DNA from: Conchiformibius kuhniae DSM 17694
Lineage (GTDB): Bacteria > Pseudomonadota > Gammaproteobacteria > Burkholderiales > Neisseriaceae
Reading direction: 5' to 3'
Assembly: GCF_000428785.1 (NCBI RefSeq)
Contig: NZ_AUAP01000001.1
Coordinates: 186,001-250,000, forward strand
Length of the DNA stretch: 64,000 nt
Part shown: in pieces, positions 28,197 through 37,305 of the stretch
Numbering within the stretch: the stretch's first letter is position 1
How the letters are laid out: each line of letters begins with the position of its first letter
Position numbers and translations under genes: made by a program
The notes under the pieces: generated by a model
Told to the model about the DNA's origin: nothing
Seen by the model: only the letters and a program-made list of their open reading frames with translations
Database searches by the model: none

Positions 28197-28233
28197 CGCA
28201 GCCCTGATTCGGACGGGGCGGCGCCCCGCCCGA
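28197..28233 (+). repeat. Structured dispersed repeat, copy 2 (partial)
   Basis: GCAGCCCTGATTCGGACGGG followed by CCCCGCCCGAA. TTCGGACGGGG pairs with CCCCGCCCGAA. It matches the inner part of the repeat at 63918-63990 and is followed by the leader module before wza. Confidence 0.65.
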
Positions 28234-28257
28234 ACAAAAGCGGTTCTGCCACCGTAA

Positions 28258-28289
28258 ACGGCGGGGTTTCAAACCGAAAAGGAATTGTG
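28258..28289 (+). promoter_or_regulatory. Leader module with ribosome-binding site before wza
   Basis: CGGCGGGGTTTCAAACC, then GAAAAGGAATTG, 0-1 nt before ATG 28290. Closely similar sequences precede 36155, 46068 and 63758 and, less exactly, 34805 and 35483. Confidence 0.7.
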
Positions 28290-29420
28290 ATGAAACGTTT
28301 TTCCCTAATTTTTTCCGTGCTGTCCGTTGGTCTGCTGGGGGCGTGCAGCCATCGTGCTTCGCTGGTGCCCGGCAGCACCGTCCACACCCACAATAAAGAC
28401 GTGATTGTGGTGGCAGATGCCGCCGAGCGCGATTTGAACAACCAAACCGCCGTGTATCCGGTTACGTTTGCCTTGCTGGAAAACATGCGCCAAAGCGGTG
28501 TGCGTCCGCGTGCCAATCCCGCTTTGGAAAACTTGAAAAAACAATACAGCTACAAAATCGGCAGTGGTGATGTGTTGTCGGTGAAGGTGTGGAACCAGCC
28601 CGATTTGAACGCGTTTTCCGGCAGCGCGGGCGGCGGCAGGCAAACCGCTCAAGGCACTTGGGTGGACGAGAGCGGTCATATTTTTTATCCTTTGGCGGGC
28701 AAAATCCATGTGCGCGGCAAAACCCTGACGCAGGTGCGCCAGTTGCTGACCGAGCGTTTGCAGCGCTATTTCAAAGAACCGCAGGTAGATGTGAACATCA
28801 CCGAATTTCGTTCGCAAAGCGTGTCGGTGGGCGGGGCGGTGAAGCAAAGCGGCAAATTCCAACTGACCAACGTGCCGCTTACGCTGGTTGAAGCGGTGGC
28901 GCAGGCGGGCGGTTTGACCGAACAGGCAGATGCCGAACGCATCAAATGGACGCACAAAGGGCGCGAACGCACCGTTTCCCTGCACGATATTGTCGCGCAC
29001 GGCGATTTGTCGCAAAACGGTCTGCTGGCAGACGGCGACACCGTTCACGTGCCGACCCGCGCCGATGTGCCGGTGTACGTGATGGGCGAGGTGGGCAAGC
29101 AGTCGGTGCTGACCATCGGCAGCAACGGCCTGAGCCTGACCGAAGCGTTGGCGCAATCGTCCGGCATCAACCAAAACATCGCCAATGCCACCGGCGTGTT
29201 CGTCATCCGCAACCGCCCCGACCGCCCCGATGGCAAAAGCATCCACGTTTACCAACTGAATCTGCAAGATGCCACCGCTTACGCGATGGGTACGCAGTTC
29301 AAGCTCAAACCGCAAGACGTGGTGTACGTAACCGCCGCACCGGTGGCGCGTTGGAACCGCGTGTTGTCGCAAATCATGCCTTCGGTAAACAGCTTCCTGC
29401 TGCTGAAGAACATTTTTTAA
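28290..29420 (+). CDS. wza: Wza-type outer-membrane polysaccharide export lipoprotein
   Basis: The 376-residue protein has a lipoprotein signal (MKRFSLIFSVLSVGLLGAC, lipid Cys19), a polysaccharide-export domain 'YSYKIGSGDVLSVKVWNQPDL' and SLBB-type repeats ('VSVGGAVKQSGKFQL', 'VYVMGEVGKQSVL'). It ends with an amphipathic helix like the Wza outer-membrane barrel. It exports capsule or exopolysaccharide with Wzc. The first of three genes (phosphatase, kinase) in tight order, preceded by a leader module and a hexamer repeat. Confidence 0.9.
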   Translation: MKRFSLIFSVLSVGLLGACSHRASLVPGSTVHTHNKDVIVVADAAERDLNNQTAVYPVTFALLENMRQSGVRPRANPALENLKKQYSYKIGSGDVLSVKVWNQPDLNAFSGSAGGGRQTAQGTWVDESGHIFYPLAGKIHVRGKTLTQVRQLLTERLQRYFKEPQVDVNITEFRSQSVSVGGAVKQSGKFQLTNVPLTLVEAVAQAGGLTEQADAERIKWTHKGRERTVSLHDIVAHGDLSQNGLLADGDTVHVPTRADVPVYVMGEVGKQSVLTIGSNGLSLTEALAQSSGINQNIANATGVFVIRNRPDRPDGKSIHVYQLNLQDATAYAMGTQFKLKPQDVVYVTAAPVARWNRVLSQIMPSVNSFLLLKNIF

Positions 29421-29432
29421 GGTTGTTGCGCC

Positions 29433-29876
29433 ATGTTTGACAAAATTCTGGTGGTGTGTGTCGGCAACATCTGCCGTTCGCCCGTTGGCGAATATCTGCT
29501 CAAAGCCCGCTTGCCGGCGCGGGACATCGCTTCGGCGGGCGTGGGCGCATTGGTCGGACACCCCGCCGATGCCCAAGCCCTTGCCGCCGCCGCGCCCTAC
29601 GGCATCGATTTGACCCCGCACCAAGCCCGCCAACTGACGGACGAAATGTGCCGCCGCTACGACCTGATTTTGGTGATGGAGCGCAAACTGATTGAAGCCG
29701 TGTGCGCCGTTTCGCCCGCCGCCCGCAGCAAAACCATGCTGTTCGGGCAATGGCTCGCGCAAGGCGACAAAGACATCGCCGACCCCTACCGCCAAAGCGA
29801 CGACGTGTTCCGCATCACCTGCCAACGGCTGGCACAAGCCGCCGACCTGTGGGCGAACAAGCTGAAAAAATCCTGA
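29433..29876 (+). CDS. wzb: Low-molecular-weight protein tyrosine phosphatase (Wzb-like)
   Basis: The 147-residue enzyme has the P-loop CVGNICRS (Cys9 nucleophile, Arg15) and the general acid in 'DIADPYRQSDD'. It dephosphorylates the tyrosine cluster of the adjacent Wzc kinase and so cycles polysaccharide assembly. Twelve nt after wza, 23 nt before wzc. Confidence 0.93.
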   Translation: MFDKILVVCVGNICRSPVGEYLLKARLPARDIASAGVGALVGHPADAQALAAAAPYGIDLTPHQARQLTDEMCRRYDLILVMERKLIEAVCAVSPAARSKTMLFGQWLAQGDKDIADPYRQSDDVFRITCQRLAQAADLWANKLKKS

Positions 29877-29899
29877 ATAACAACAACCTTACCAAAGCC

Positions 29900-32080
29900 A
29901 TGTCCTCCTCCAACCACTCCGAACCCCGCCGCACCGAAGACGACGAAATCGACTTGGGTGAATTGTTCCAAACCCTGCTGTTCAACAAGCTGCCCATTAT
30001 CCTGACCACCGCCATTTTCTGCATGGGCGGGGTGATTTACGCCCTGACCGCCACCCCCGTGTATCAGGCAGATGCCATGCTGGAAGTGGTCGGCAGCAAA
30101 AATCAGGTATTGGGCGAACTGTCCGACCTGCTCGCCGACAACCGCACGCCTGCCGACACCGAAATCGAACTCATCAAGTCGCGCTTGGTGCTGGGCAAAA
30201 CCATCAACCAGCTCGGGCTGAACATCAACGTCCGCGCCGAGCCTTCCTTTATCGACCGTTTGCTGCCGGGCCCCAAACCGTCCAACACGGTGGAAATCGG
30301 CAGCTTTACCGTTCAGGAAGCATGGCAGAACCGCAGCTTTACCCTGATTGCACAGGGCCCGCAGGAATACACCGTCATCACCCCCGAAGGCGTGCGCCAT
30401 AGCGGGCGCATCGGGCAAACCCTGTCGATGGGCAACGCCTTTTCCCTGCTGGTGAAAAAAATCGATGCCGGCTTGGGGCAGGAATTTGACCTGACCCGTT
30501 ATTCCGACCTGTACGCCATCGAACAGATAAGACGCAGCCTGAACGTGGCTGCCAAAGGCAAAAACCTGCCCATCATCGGTTTGAGCATGACCGGCACCGA
30601 GCCTGCACAAATCGTCCGCACCATCAACGGCATCATCGACAACTATGTGGCGCAAAACCGCGACAAAGACATTCAAACCGCACAAAACGGCTTGAAATTC
30701 ATCAACGAAGAGCTGCCGCGCCTGCACGAAGAGCTGCAAGAAGCCGAAAACCAACTGAACGAATACCGTACCCGCAACAAATCGCTGGACGTGCCAAGCG
30801 AAGCACGCGGCACGCTGGAAGGCTTGAACAAGCTGGAAATGCAAATGGTTGATTTGAGAACGGAAGAATCGGTGTTGTCGGAAGTGTATACCAAAGACCA
30901 CCCCGCCTATAAAGCCTTGCGCGACAAAATACAGGTGTTGGAAGACGCCAAAAAACGCCTAAACAAGCAAATTACCGAAATGCCCGCCACCCAGCAGGAA
31001 ATCGTGCGTTTGACCCGCAACGTTACCATCAAGCAGAATATTTACATTCAATTGCTGAACAAACGGCAGGAATTGGGCATTTTGCAGGCAAGTTCGCAGG
31101 GCAATGTCCGTGTGATTGACCGTGCGGCGGTGGGCGAACACCCCATCAAGCCGAAAAAGGCGATTATTGTGGCATTGGCAACGATGGTCGGTTTGTTGTT
31201 GGCGGTGATGGCGGTGCTTGCCAAAGCCATGTTCCGGCGCGGCATCGATTCGGTGGAAGCCATTGAGGTGTTGGGTGTGGACGTGGTCGCCAGCATTCCC
31301 CATTCGGAGCAGCAAGACAAATCCGATGCCGCCTTCCGCAAACTCAGACGCAGCAAAAACGACAATGCCCGTTCCAATACGCTGATTAGCCTGAAAAACC
31401 CCGTTGATGCCAGCGTTGAGGCCTTGCGGGCGCTGCGTACCAACCTGCATTTCAGCACCATCGACAATCCGAACAAAACCATTATGGTGTCGGGGGCGAC
31501 GCCGCAGGTGGGCAAAACGTTTGTGGCGGCGAATTTGGCGGTGTTGCTGGCGCAAACCAATCAAAAGGTTTTGTTTGTGGATGCCGATATGCGTCAGGGC
31601 TACGCGCACAATTTGTTCGGCGTGGAAAGCGGCGGCGGTTTGTCGGACATGCTGCACGCTTCGCATACCAATTATAAGAAGTTTATCCAAAGCACGCAGA
31701 CGGAAAATCTGCATTTGATGACGCGGGGCGCCGGCTCGGACGATGCGGCGGAGCTGTTGCAGAAGAAGCGTTTGCGCGAGTTTTTGCTGTGGGCGCAGAA
31801 GCAGTATGATTATGTGGTGCTGGACACGCCGCCGATTTTGGCGGTAACCGATGCGGCGATTATCGGTCAATACATGGGGACGTCCTTGCTGGTGTGCCAA
31901 TTCGGCAAAACGGAAGTGAGCGATATGGAAGAGACCTTGGCGCGTTTCCGCCACAATCGGGTGGAGATTCACGGCATTGTGCTGAACGGTATCGAGCGGA
32001 CGGCGAAAAATGCCTACAAGTATGATTATACGCGGGCTTATTATACCCGCCGCGACGGTGCCGACCGTCCGTCCGAATAG
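29900..32080 (+). CDS. wzc: Wzc-type polysaccharide co-polymerase and tyrosine autokinase
   Basis: The 726-residue inner-membrane protein has an N-terminal Wzz domain (helix at about 33-53, second helix at about residue 425), a periplasmic coiled coil ('HEELQEAENQLNEYRTRNK') and a cytoplasmic BY-kinase. Kinase motifs: Walker A SGATPQVGKT, Walker A' LFVDADMR, Walker B VVLDTPP. The C-terminal tail is tyrosine-rich (NAYKYDYTRAYYTRR), the autophosphorylation cluster. ATG 29900 was chosen; the longer frame runs inside wzb. No polymerase, flippase or glycosyltransferase follows. Confidence 0.93.
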   Translation: MSSSNHSEPRRTEDDEIDLGELFQTLLFNKLPIILTTAIFCMGGVIYALTATPVYQADAMLEVVGSKNQVLGELSDLLADNRTPADTEIELIKSRLVLGKTINQLGLNINVRAEPSFIDRLLPGPKPSNTVEIGSFTVQEAWQNRSFTLIAQGPQEYTVITPEGVRHSGRIGQTLSMGNAFSLLVKKIDAGLGQEFDLTRYSDLYAIEQIRRSLNVAAKGKNLPIIGLSMTGTEPAQIVRTINGIIDNYVAQNRDKDIQTAQNGLKFINEELPRLHEELQEAENQLNEYRTRNKSLDVPSEARGTLEGLNKLEMQMVDLRTEESVLSEVYTKDHPAYKALRDKIQVLEDAKKRLNKQITEMPATQQEIVRLTRNVTIKQNIYIQLLNKRQELGILQASSQGNVRVIDRAAVGEHPIKPKKAIIVALATMVGLLLAVMAVLAKAMFRRGIDSVEAIEVLGVDVVASIPHSEQQDKSDAAFRKLRRSKNDNARSNTLISLKNPVDASVEALRALRTNLHFSTIDNPNKTIMVSGATPQVGKTFVAANLAVLLAQTNQKVLFVDADMRQGYAHNLFGVESGGGLSDMLHASHTNYKKFIQSTQTENLHLMTRGAGSDDAAELLQKKRLREFLLWAQKQYDYVVLDTPPILAVTDAAIIGQYMGTSLLVCQFGKTEVSDMEETLARFRHNRVEIHGIVLNGIERTAKNAYKYDYTRAYYTRRDGADRPSE

Positions 32081-32090
32081 GAGCATGATG

Positions 32091-32429
32091 ATGGTGAATC
32101 TGGAAACGCTGGTGTACGGCAAGCTCGGTGGTGCGGACGGCGCGGCGGCGGACGTGCTGCGTTGCAGTCGGGATTTTTCCGATGCGGAACGGGCTTTGTT
32201 GGGCGAAATTTTACAAGATTTTGATTTTGATGGCGACCAAGCTCGGGCTTTGGTACACGCGGTGCGGCAGCAGCACGGGTTTGACCCCGATGCGGCGCAC
32301 ATCGGTGATGACGATGAAGACGGCGCGGGGGTGTGCGCGCATTGTCTGAATCCGCCCGCGCCGCCCTTGCGCGACTATTATTTGTGGCGGCAGCAGCGCG
32401 GCGCATCGGGGCAGGGGGAGAATGCGTGA
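32091..32429 (+). CDS. Small acidic protein with a CxxC pair
   Basis: The 112-residue soluble protein starts MVNLETLVYGKLGG. It has an acidic middle ('IGDDDEDGAGVCAHC') and one CAHC metal- or redox-type pair. Three ATGs occur in a row (32085, 32088, 32091); 32091 has the best spacing to GGAG at 32080-32083. It sits 10 nt after wzc, and its stop overlaps dut. No family recognised. Confidence 0.65.
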   Translation: MVNLETLVYGKLGGADGAAADVLRCSRDFSDAERALLGEILQDFDFDGDQARALVHAVRQQHGFDPDAAHIGDDDEDGAGVCAHCLNPPAPPLRDYYLWRQQRGASGQGENA

Positions 32430-32893
32430 TGATGAATGTGTGGAATCCTGTGATTGATTTGAAAATCGTCCGCCCCGAGTTGGCAGGACGTTTGCCCGCG
32501 TATGCCACTGCGGGTGCGGCGGGTTTGGATTTGCACGCCTGCATCGGCGCGGCACTGACGCTCGCGCCGCAGCAAACGGAGTTGGTGCCGACCGGCATCG
32601 CCGTGCATTTGGCAGACCCGCATTTGGCGGCGGTGCTGCTGCCGCGTTCGGGCTTGGGGCATAAGCACGGCATTGTGTTGGGCAATCTGGTGGGGCTGAT
32701 TGATGCCGATTATCAGGGCGAAATCATGGTGTCGGTGTGGAACCGCAGCCAAACGGATTTTGTCATACAGCCGTTTGAGCGCATTGCGCAAATGATGATT
32801 GTGCCGGTGGTGCGCGCGCAGTTCCGGCAAGTGGCGGATTTTGATGCCAGCGCGCGCGGCACGGGCGGTTTTGGCAGCACCGGCAGGCTGTAG
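32429..32893 (+). CDS. dut: dUTP diphosphatase
   Basis: The 154-residue trimeric dUTPase hydrolyses dUTP to dUMP. All five motifs are visible, including 'AGAAGLDLHACI', 'PRSGLGHKHGIVLGN', 'GLIDADYQGEI', 'RIAQMMIVP' and the C-terminal 'RGTGGFGSTG'. The start overlaps the previous stop; GGGGAG at about 32415. The stop codon TAG (32891-32893) is the first three bases of a MITE-like repeat. Confidence 0.97.
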   Translation: MMNVWNPVIDLKIVRPELAGRLPAYATAGAAGLDLHACIGAALTLAPQQTELVPTGIAVHLADPHLAAVLLPRSGLGHKHGIVLGNLVGLIDADYQGEIMVSVWNRSQTDFVIQPFERIAQMMIVPVVRAQFRQVADFDASARGTGGFGSTGRL

Positions 32894-33090
32894 GGCGTGT
32901 TGTTATTAAAATTTTTATATTGAAAATCAGTGTTATATAAAAAATTCCGTCATTCCCGCGAATATGGGAATCCATTGCCCGATGACTTGCAGACCGTGGT
33001 TTATCGGGGTTTGTGTGAATGTGTCGTTGGATTCCCGTTGGCGCGGGAATGATGGTGCTGTGTTTTTTCAGTCAGTTGATGACACGCTGT
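32891..33090 (+). mobile_element. MITE-like repeat, copy C (about 200 bp)
   Basis: Left terminus TAGGGCGTGTTGTTATT, then the conserved subterminal AAATCAGTGTTATATAAAA. dRS3-like palindromes lie at about 32952-32971 and 33040-33059, and the right terminus is GTTGATGACACGCTG. The left TAG is the dut stop codon. Confidence 0.85.
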
Positions 33091-33284
33091 GGCGGGCGGT
33101 TGGTGCCGTTTTGCCCGTTTGCACACTTATTTGCAACACTTGTTGCCGCCGCAGCCGCCAATCGCCGCCGTGCCGTTTCCACCCGACCGCCAAACCAGTA
33201 CAATAACCGCATACCGTTTGCGCCCGCACCCGCAGGGCAGCAACCGACATGCGGCTGTTGCGGCTGAAACCGAATAAAGAATTG

Positions 33285-34718
33285 ATGATGGACTATCCCG
33301 ACAACCGTTTTGATGCCGACGTGCAGGCACTGCACGCACCGCCGCACTCCGGCGAAGCCGAACAATCGGTTTTGGGCGGGCTGATGCTCGACAACTCGGC
33401 GTGGGACAGAATTGCCGACATGGTCAGCGCCGATGATTTTTACCGCCACGAACACAGGCTGATTTTCCGCGCCATTGCCACGCTCATGAACGAGAGCCGT
33501 CCTGCCGACGTGGTAACCGTGCAGGAATATTTGCAAAACCGTCATGAATTGGACGCGGCGGGCGGATTCAACTATCTGGTTACACTGGTGCAGACCACCC
33601 CGTCTGCCGCCAACATCCGCCGCTATGCCGAAATCGTGCGCGAACGCTCGGTTGTCCGCCAGCTTGCCGAAGTTGGAACGGAAATTGCTAGAAATGCCTA
33701 TCAGCCGCAGGGCAAAACCGCCGAACAACTGCTTGACGAAGCAGAAAACAAAGTATTCCAAATTGCCGAAAGCACCGCCAAGGCCAAACGCGGCTTTTTG
33801 GACATGGCAGAGCTGGTGAGCCAAAACGTCGCCAAAATCGACAGGCTGTACCAGCGCGACAATCCCGAAGAAGTAACGGGCATTGCCACCGGCTTTGTGG
33901 ACTTGGACCGCATGACTTCCGGCTTGCAGCCGGGCGATTTGATTATTGTGGCGGGGCGTCCCTCGATGGGCAAAACCGCCTTTGCCATCAACATCGCCGA
34001 AAACGTGGCGCTGGACAGCCAACTGCCCGTAGCGGTGTTTTCCATGGAAATGGGCGGGGCACAACTGGTGATGCGTATGCTCAGCTCGGTGGCGCGTATC
34101 GACCAAAACAGCTTGAAAAACGGCATTTTGGCAGACGGAGACTGGGATTTGCTCAATGCGGCGGTGTTCCGCCTGTCGGACGCGCCCATATTTATCGATG
34201 AAACGCCCGGCTTGACCGCCTTGGAAGTGCGCGCCCGTTCGCGCCGGCTCGCCCGCCGTTTCAACGGCAAACTCGGTTTGATTGTGATTGACTACCTGCA
34301 ATTGATGTCCGGCTCGGGACGCAACGACAACCGCGCCGCCGAGCTTGGGGAAATTTCCCGCTCCATCAAAGCATTGGCAAAAGAATTGCAAGTGCCGGTC
34401 ATTGCCCTGTCGCAATTGTCGCGCACGGTGGAACAAAGAACCGACAAACGTCCGATGATGTCGGATTTGCGCGAATCGGGCGCAATCGAGCAAGATGCCG
34501 ATTTGATTATGTTCATGTACCGCGACGAATATTACACAAAAGAAAACAGCCAACACAAGGGCTTGGCGGAATGCATCATCGGCAAGCACCGCAACGGCCC
34601 GACAGGGCGGGTGTTTTTAACGTTTTTGGGGCAATTTACCCGCTTTGAAAGCACGCTGTACAACCCCGAATACGCTGCGGACGGTGCGTCCGCGCCGGCA
34701 GATGTGCCCGCGTATTGA
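33285..34718 (+). CDS. dnaB: Replicative DNA helicase
   Basis: The 477-residue hexameric helicase has an N-terminal domain beginning 'PPHSGEAEQSVLGGLMLDN' and a RecA-like C-terminal domain with Walker A GRPSMGKTAFA and 'LRESGAIEQDADLIMFMYRD'. Start 33285 or 33288 (MMDYPDN); the RBS is weak. As in Neisseria, it is followed directly by the minor-pilin genes, an arrangement characteristic of the family. Confidence 0.97.
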   Translation: MMDYPDNRFDADVQALHAPPHSGEAEQSVLGGLMLDNSAWDRIADMVSADDFYRHEHRLIFRAIATLMNESRPADVVTVQEYLQNRHELDAAGGFNYLVTLVQTTPSAANIRRYAEIVRERSVVRQLAEVGTEIARNAYQPQGKTAEQLLDEAENKVFQIAESTAKAKRGFLDMAELVSQNVAKIDRLYQRDNPEEVTGIATGFVDLDRMTSGLQPGDLIIVAGRPSMGKTAFAINIAENVALDSQLPVAVFSMEMGGAQLVMRMLSSVARIDQNSLKNGILADGDWDLLNAAVFRLSDAPIFIDETPGLTALEVRARSRRLARRFNGKLGLIVIDYLQLMSGSGRNDNRAAELGEISRSIKALAKELQVPVIALSQLSRTVEQRTDKRPMMSDLRESGAIEQDADLIMFMYRDEYYTKENSQHKGLAECIIGKHRNGPTGRVFLTFLGQFTRFESTLYNPEYAADGASAPADVPAY

Positions 34719-34804
34719 GTGGCGGCCGCCCCTTTGCCGACAAATAAAACAACACAGTGTACCGCCACAGCCGGCGGGGTTCAGACCAAATTTAAGGAAC
34801 TTTG

Positions 34805-35452
34805 ATGAAACACCCAAAATTCTCCGGTTTTACGCTCATCGAGCTGCTGGTTACGGTGGCGATTATCGGCATTATGGCGGCGATTGCCTTTCCCAGCATG
34901 GCGGCGCTGGTAAACAGCACCCGCATCAACAACCGCGCCGAACAGGTGGCAAACCTGATGCGCTTTGCCAAAACCGAAGCGGTGCGGCGCAACATGCCTG
35001 TGGTGGTGTGCGGGGTGAAAATCCGCAGCGACGGCCGTCCGCTCAATCTGTGCAGCCCCAACGAACTGGGCAGCGGCATGCTGGCGTTTGCCGATGCCAA
35101 TCGGGACGGACAATACGGCGTGAATGACGGCGATATTGATTTGCGCACCATCAACATCAACGGCAACAACAAATTCAATATCGACATGAATGTGGCGGTG
35201 TTTGACTTAACGGGCAAATCCGTAAGCGGCAAAGACAGCCAAAAAGCCTTCGTGTTCATGCCGGACGGCTCGTTCGGCATCAAAACGGGCAACGGCTTGC
35301 ACGACACCGAGTTTGCACAATACTATATCCAATTATCGGTTTCGGAAAACGAAAAATACAGCCGCAAAGTGGTGCTCAACCCCGGCGGCAAAGTCTCCAT
35401 CTGCAATCCGCAAACCAAAGACGAATACGAAAAACCCGCCATCTGCGCCTGA
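34805..35452 (+). CDS. pilH: FimT/GspH-type minor pilin (PilH in Neisseria)
   Basis: The 215-residue type IV prepilin has cleavage site G/FTLIELLVTVAIIGIM with the Glu5 recruiting residue, followed by a GspH-like globular domain with Asn/Asp-rich turns. Minor pilins of this group initiate pilus assembly; in Neisseriaceae one helps DNA uptake. First of five, 86 nt after dnaB, preceded by a variant of the leader module. Confidence 0.93.
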   Translation: MKHPKFSGFTLIELLVTVAIIGIMAAIAFPSMAALVNSTRINNRAEQVANLMRFAKTEAVRRNMPVVVCGVKIRSDGRPLNLCSPNELGSGMLAFADANRDGQYGVNDGDIDLRTININGNNKFNIDMNVAVFDLTGKSVSGKDSQKAFVFMPDGSFGIKTGNGLHDTEFAQYYIQLSVSENEKYSRKVVLNPGGKVSICNPQTKDEYEKPAICA

Positions 35453-35482
35453 ACCCCCATGCCCAACTGAAAAGGAATTTCG

Positions 35483-36121
35483 ATGAAGCCCGTATCCGCC
35501 CGCATCCGCGCCCTGCCGCGCCAACAAGGTGCCACGCTGATTGAAGTGATGGTGTCGGTGTTTTTGCTCACTTTCGGGGTGTTGGGGCTGATGGCGGCGC
35601 AAATACGCTCCGTGTCCAGCATCAGCGAAGCCGAAAGCCGCAGCACCATTGCCCAAGCTGCCGAAAATTTGGCAGAAGCCATGCAGGCCAATCCGCAAAT
35701 TGTCAAATCGGGTACGCGTGCGGTACGCAACTACACCCATTATCTGAATGCGGGCAACACTGCCAAAGAGCTGGACTTGAATGCCGACCCCGGACAAATT
35801 CCCAATCCTTTGTGGGGAACGTGGGACGCGCCCGCCAAAGAAACCCAAAGCGGCATCACCAAAGAAAACCTTGCCGCTTCGCACATTGCCCTGTTTGAAT
35901 ACATGCTGCGGCAAACCCCCAATGCGCAAACCCTGTCGTATGTGGTTTGTACCGACAACCCCGTACCAAGCGAGCCGACCGTAAACGGTACGACCGTCAA
36001 TTTCAATTGCAGCAATCGCGGTTCGACCGTGATTAAAGTGGCGTGGACGAACCGTCCTGCCGATGCCAAAAGCCAAACCGAACCCGTGTATTACAGCTAT
36101 CAGTTGCAATTGGCGGAATAA
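35483..36121 (+). CDS. pilI: PilV-type minor pilin (PilI in Neisseria)
   Basis: The 212-residue prepilin has the processing site QQG/ATLIEVMVSVFLLTFGVL. Position +1 is Ala rather than Phe, while Glu5 is kept. The C-terminal part carries two or more cysteines (YVVCTDN, FNCSNRG). A short leader GAAAAGGAATTTCG precedes the ATG. Part of the initiation complex with the next three genes. Confidence 0.9.
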   Translation: MKPVSARIRALPRQQGATLIEVMVSVFLLTFGVLGLMAAQIRSVSSISEAESRSTIAQAAENLAEAMQANPQIVKSGTRAVRNYTHYLNAGNTAKELDLNADPGQIPNPLWGTWDAPAKETQSGITKENLAASHIALFEYMLRQTPNAQTLSYVVCTDNPVPSEPTVNGTTVNFNCSNRGSTVIKVAWTNRPADAKSQTEPVYYSYQLQLAE

Positions 36122-36154
36122 GCCGCGCACCGTTCAAACCGAAAAGGAATTTTG

Positions 36155-37285
36155 ATGAAAAACCGTATCCGCATTCCCTTCGCGGGAAAAAACAAAGGTT
36201 TTACGCTCATTGAGTTTGTCGTTGCCAGCGCGTTGGCACTGATTGTGATTTTGGCGGCGGGCAGTACTTATTTCATTACCCGCAAGCTCAATCAGGGCAG
36301 TTTGGAGCGTTTGGACATTCAGCAGAATCTGCGCAATGCGGCGGTACACATCACCCGTGATGCGCGGCTGGCGGGGACGTTCGGCTGCTACAGCTTGGGC
36401 AACAGCGCCGTGAATGTGAGCGGCTGGAACGCGCCCGATTTTGCGGCGGCAAACGGCAACCCCAAACACATCGGCATCGATACGGGGCAGGCGGACGGCT
36501 TCGGCATTCGTGCGGACGTGTACGAATATGACGGCAGAAACCTGCCCGCTTTGTTTTTCATATACGGGCAGGGCGAAACGGGTTTGCAGCGCATCAATGC
36601 ACTCAACCCGAAAGCACCCAGTGCCATCAGTCAAATCACCCTTGCCGATAATTCGGCTGCGGGTGCGGAATTGGACGTGCTGCGCCAAACTTTGGGTAAG
36701 GGCGGGCCGTTTGTGTTGAGCAGTTGCCGTGATGCCGTTGCTTACAAAGGCATTACCGGCAACGGCAACAATCTGCCTTTGAACGCGGCAGCCGCACCGT
36801 TTGCCCAGTCCGACAGTGGCGAGCTGACTTTGAGCAAGCTGTATGCGGCGGCTTATATTTTTGATAAAGACAACAAGCAGTTGCTCCGCAGCGAGCTGGG
36901 GCATGACGGCACTTGGCAAAATCCGCAGTTGGTCAGTCGGGGCATCAACGAAATGCACTTCGGCTTCGGCTACACCGATAATTGTCCGGTCGGCTACACC
37001 ATGCCCGCAGGAACGGCGGGCGGTGCGCCGGCAGGGGGTAGCGGAACGCCCGCCGCCACCGCCGGCGGCGTGGTCAGCCCGCCCGAAACCTTTACCTTCA
37101 GCAACCGTTTGAGCGAAACCCGTCTGCCCTCATTGGTGCAAATCCGCCTGAATTACGACGTGGATGCGCCCGCCATCGACAACTCGGGCAAACCTGTGGT
37201 GTCTGCCGCCCCCATGACTGCGGACTACATCATCAACGCCACCGTCCGTAGCGGCAACACCTGCGGCAACCGCATGCCGCTTTAA
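36155..37285 (+). CDS. pilJ: PilW-type minor pilin (PilJ in Neisseria)
   Basis: The 376-residue prepilin has site NKG/FTLIEFVVASALALIVIL and a large globular domain. A low-complexity insert of Gly/Ala/Pro (GTAGGAPAGGSGTPAATAGG) lies at about residues 288-308. The leader CAAACCGAAAAGGAATT ends 4 nt before ATG 36155. PilW/J is the usual third gene of the cluster. Confidence 0.9.
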   Translation: MKNRIRIPFAGKNKGFTLIEFVVASALALIVILAAGSTYFITRKLNQGSLERLDIQQNLRNAAVHITRDARLAGTFGCYSLGNSAVNVSGWNAPDFAAANGNPKHIGIDTGQADGFGIRADVYEYDGRNLPALFFIYGQGETGLQRINALNPKAPSAISQITLADNSAAGAELDVLRQTLGKGGPFVLSSCRDAVAYKGITGNGNNLPLNAAAAPFAQSDSGELTLSKLYAAAYIFDKDNKQLLRSELGHDGTWQNPQLVSRGINEMHFGFGYTDNCPVGYTMPAGTAGGAPAGGSGTPAATAGGVVSPPETFTFSNRLSETRLPSLVQIRLNYDVDAPAIDNSGKPVVSAAPMTADYIINATVRSGNTCGNRMPL

Positions 37286-37305
37286 TCCCACTTGGAGACA
37301 CGCAC

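Noticed and set aside
28019..28516. Reverse-strand ORF of 165 codons with a His-Thr repeat across the hexamer tract
   Set aside because: The repeat is read antisense, there is no ribosome-binding site, and the rest is the shadow of wza.
28290..32080. A full capsule locus
   Set aside because: Only export, phosphatase and kinase genes are present. No sugar-handling genes are in the window, so a capsule cannot be claimed.
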